DNA of 15,411 nucleotides from Brevundimonas sp. UBA7664 (GTDB taxonomy: Bacteria > Pseudomonadota > Alphaproteobacteria > Caulobacterales > Caulobacteraceae): positions 1 to 15,411 of the forward strand of contig NZ_DLHQ01000049.1 of assembly GCF_002483305.1 (NCBI RefSeq), written 5' to 3'. Under the pieces are notes generated by a model. It was not told where the DNA came from. It made no database searches and was given only the letters and a program-made list of their open reading frames with translations. The position numbers and the translations under genes are program-made. Shown in pieces: positions 14,104 through 15,411 of this stretch. The number at the start of each line of letters is the position of its first letter. The first letter of the stretch is position 1.

Positions 14104-14117
14104 CCGGCGGCCGCCGG
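14104..14117. repeat. Perfect 14-bp G/C palindrome after the anti-sigma gene
   Basis: CCGGCGGCCGCCGG is its own reverse complement and lies 8 bases after the anti-sigma stop. It may contribute to a transcript end, but no U-tract follows and such palindromes arise easily at this GC content. Confidence 0.4.
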
Positions 14118-14176
14118 CCGGCGTACCTCTCGTGACGGGTACGTAGCGGTTTCGCGCAAGCGCACCGCCCGGTCCT

Positions 14177-14210
14177 GACAGCCTGCGGGCCCGTCGGCGG
14201 GGAGGCTGTC
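14177..14210. terminator. 8-bp stem-loop in the spacer after the anti-sigma gene
   Basis: GACAGCCT (14177-14184) pairs perfectly with AGGCTGTC (14203-14210). Inside the 18-base loop CCCG-TCGG-CGGG can form a second small stem. It is 80 bases past the anti-sigma stop. No T-run follows on either strand, so an intrinsic terminator is uncertain. It is the strongest long stem in the 284-bp spacer 14097-14380, in which no gene was recognised. Confidence 0.4.
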
Positions 14211-14351
14211 CAAGCCCTTCCAACTACGGTCTCCCCGCTACCTTTTCGCCGATTGTCAGCATATTCCGGCGCGCCCGATCGCTGATTTCGCGAGGGTTTT
14301 CGCCCCGACCAGCGTCATCATCCCGCCTGAGGAAGCCGCCTCGCCAGACTG

Positions 14352-14376
14352 ATCTCCGACACCAATTCGCGGAGAT
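14352..14376 (+). promoter_or_regulatory. Hairpin masking the ribosome binding site of the DUF2793 gene
   Basis: ATCTCCG (14352-14358) pairs perfectly with CGGAGAT (14370-14376) across an 11-base loop. The right arm contains the Shine-Dalgarno GGAG (14371-14374), 6 bases before the ATG at 14381. In the mRNA the binding site would therefore be paired. This could keep translation low until the stem opens by temperature, a ligand, an RNA or coupling. The role is inferred from pairing and position. Confidence 0.5.
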
Positions 14377-14380
14377 TTCG

Positions 14381-15411
14381 ATGAGCGACGACCACAGCGC
14401 GCGGCTGGCCCTGCCGTATCTGGCGGCCGGCCAGATGCAGAAGCATGTCACCCTGAACGAGGCCCTGACCCGGCTGGACGCCCTGGTCCAGACTGCCGTG
14501 ATCAGTCGATCGGTCACGGCCCAGCCGGACGCGCCCGCCGACGGGGCCCTGTGGATCCTGCCGGCGGGGGCGACGGGCGCGGACTGGAGCACGCGGCCAG
14601 AGGGCGCGCTGGTGCGGGCGGAAGCCGGCGGCTGGACCGCGGTGGAGACGGGCGACGGCCTGAATGTCCTGGTGCTGGACGCCGCCGAGGTGGTGGTGCG
14701 GCACGCGGGAGGCTGGACGCCGCTGGGGACGCGGCTGGGCGTGGCGCAGGACCTGATGCGCCTGGGCCTGGGGACGACCGCGGATGCGGCCAATCCCTTC
14801 GCCGCCCGGCTGAACACGGCGCTGTGGACAGCGCTGGAAGCGGGATCGGGCGGCTCGGGCGACCTGCGGCTGACGCTCAACAAGGAGGCGGCGGTCAATG
14901 TCCTGTCGCTGCTGTTCCAGTGCGGCTGGAGCGGGCGGGCGGAGCTGGGCCTGGTCGGCGGCGACGATCTGGCGCTCAAGGTCAGCGCGGACGGCTCGAA
15001 CTGGCATGAGGCCTTCGCCGTCGATCGCGCGACGGGGCGGATGACGTTCGCCCGGGGGGCGGGGCGTCGGACGGTGACGGTCTTCAGCGCCGACGGCGAC
15101 TATGCCGTGCCGGCCTGGGCGCGGAGCGTCGAGGCTGTCCTGGTGGGGGGCGGAGGCGGAGGCGGCGCAGGGGCCTACGGCGCGTCGGGCGATCGCTTCG
15201 GCGGTGGGGGCGGCGGAGCCGGCGGGATCATCCGGGGCGAATGGCCGGCGGAGCTGCTCGGCGGGACGCTGACGGTGACCGTGGGCTCCGGCGGGGCCGG
15301 GGGCGCGGCGGCGGCCGGATCGGTCGGCGGCGACAGCACTATCCACATGGGCGGTACGGCCCTGCTGGCGGCGACGGGCGGCGGCGGCGGCGGATTGGGC
15401 GACCGGGCGGG
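14381..15411 (+). CDS. DUF2793 phage-like protein with glycine-rich tail-fibre-type domain, 3' truncated by window
   Basis: An open frame from ATG 14381 runs off the window end; 343 complete codons are visible. Residues about 8-110 (LALPYLAAGQMQKHVTLNEAL, LDALVQTAV, PADGALWILPAGATGAW-like spacing) match DUF2793. I recall that family from prophages and gene-transfer-agent-related loci of alphaproteobacteria. Residues 175-225 (LLFQCGWSGRAELGL, LKVSADGSNWHEAFAVDRATGRMTF) are the conserved second module. From about 230 a glycine-rich domain begins (TVFSADGDYAVPAWARSVEAVLVGGGGGG, then more G-runs), the pattern of tail-fibre glycine-rich adhesion domains. A surface-binding or adsorption role is plausible. 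No other phage gene is visible in this window. A hairpin covers its ribosome binding site. Confidence 0.88.
   Translation, partial: MSDDHSARLALPYLAAGQMQKHVTLNEALTRLDALVQTAVISRSVTAQPDAPADGALWILPAGATGADWSTRPEGALVRAEAGGWTAVETGDGLNVLVLDAAEVVVRHAGGWTPLGTRLGVAQDLMRLGLGTTADAANPFAARLNTALWTALEAGSGGSGDLRLTLNKEAAVNVLSLLFQCGWSGRAELGLVGGDDLALKVSADGSNWHEAFAVDRATGRMTFARGAGRRTVTVFSADGDYAVPAWARSVEAVLVGGGGGGGAGAYGASGDRFGGGGGGAGGIIRGEWPAELLGGTLTVTVGSGGAGGAAAAGSVGGDSTIHMGGTALLAATGGGGGGLGDRA

Noticed and set aside
14318..15346. 342-codon minus-strand open frame at the right end
   Set aside because: Antisense shadow of the DUF2793 gene, whose plus-strand frame has recognisable modules and a good start.
15130..15400. 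Glycine-codon runs considered as a tandem nucleotide repeat
   Set aside because: The GGC/GGG/GGA runs are irregular in sequence and are explained by the glycine-rich protein domain.

Overview
The window is GC-rich, densely coding DNA with frequent GTG and TTG starts and many 4-bp stop/start overlaps. Gene content points to an alphaproteobacterium, most likely of the order Caulobacterales (Brevundimonas or a relative). The signs are a DUF1285 / CoA-type Nudix / CCA-adding enzyme cluster, an ECF sigma factor paired with a membrane anti-sigma factor, a DUF2793 phage-like protein, and a G/C-rich composite palindrome of a kind I recall from that group. The genus is inferred from overall character and was not tested by any search.

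Layout. At 1-65 there may be the tail of a plus-strand gene, followed by a structured spacer. Positions 278-3640 hold a minus-strand block: exonuclease III (xth), a small membrane protein, a composite palindromic repeat (2205-2323), a DUF429-like protein and a GlpQ-type glycerophosphodiester phosphodiesterase (GDPD). The GDPD follows its upstream neighbour in the same frame and has no ATG, GTG or TTG ahead of its catalytic motif. Positions 3722-6267 hold a second minus-strand unit. It encodes two paralogous exported proteins built from a four-cysteine repeat (three and five copies) and ends in a nested hairpin terminator.

Positions 6402-11267 are a plus-strand run of six closely packed genes: metallo-beta-lactamase-fold hydrolase, crotonase-family enzyme, GNAT acetyltransferase, DUF1285 protein, CoA-type Nudix hydrolase and CCA tRNA nucleotidyltransferase. 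The last one overlaps tail to tail with a membrane-anchored endonuclease/exonuclease/phosphatase-fold protein (11248-12246, minus). A DUF4112 membrane protein diverges from that gene across only 33 bp. Next come an ECF sigma factor and its translationally coupled, cysteine-free RskA-like anti-sigma factor (12814-14096). A structured spacer then leads to a DUF2793 protein with a glycine-rich, tail-fibre-like domain, cut off by the window end.

Most of the window looks like ordinary chromosome. The items I consider least explained are the twin cysteine-repeat proteins, the GDPD without a canonical start, the palindromic repeat, the crotonase that lacks both hydratase glutamates, and the Shine-Dalgarno-masking hairpin before the DUF2793 gene. 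No tRNA, rRNA, CRISPR array, transposase or integrase was seen.
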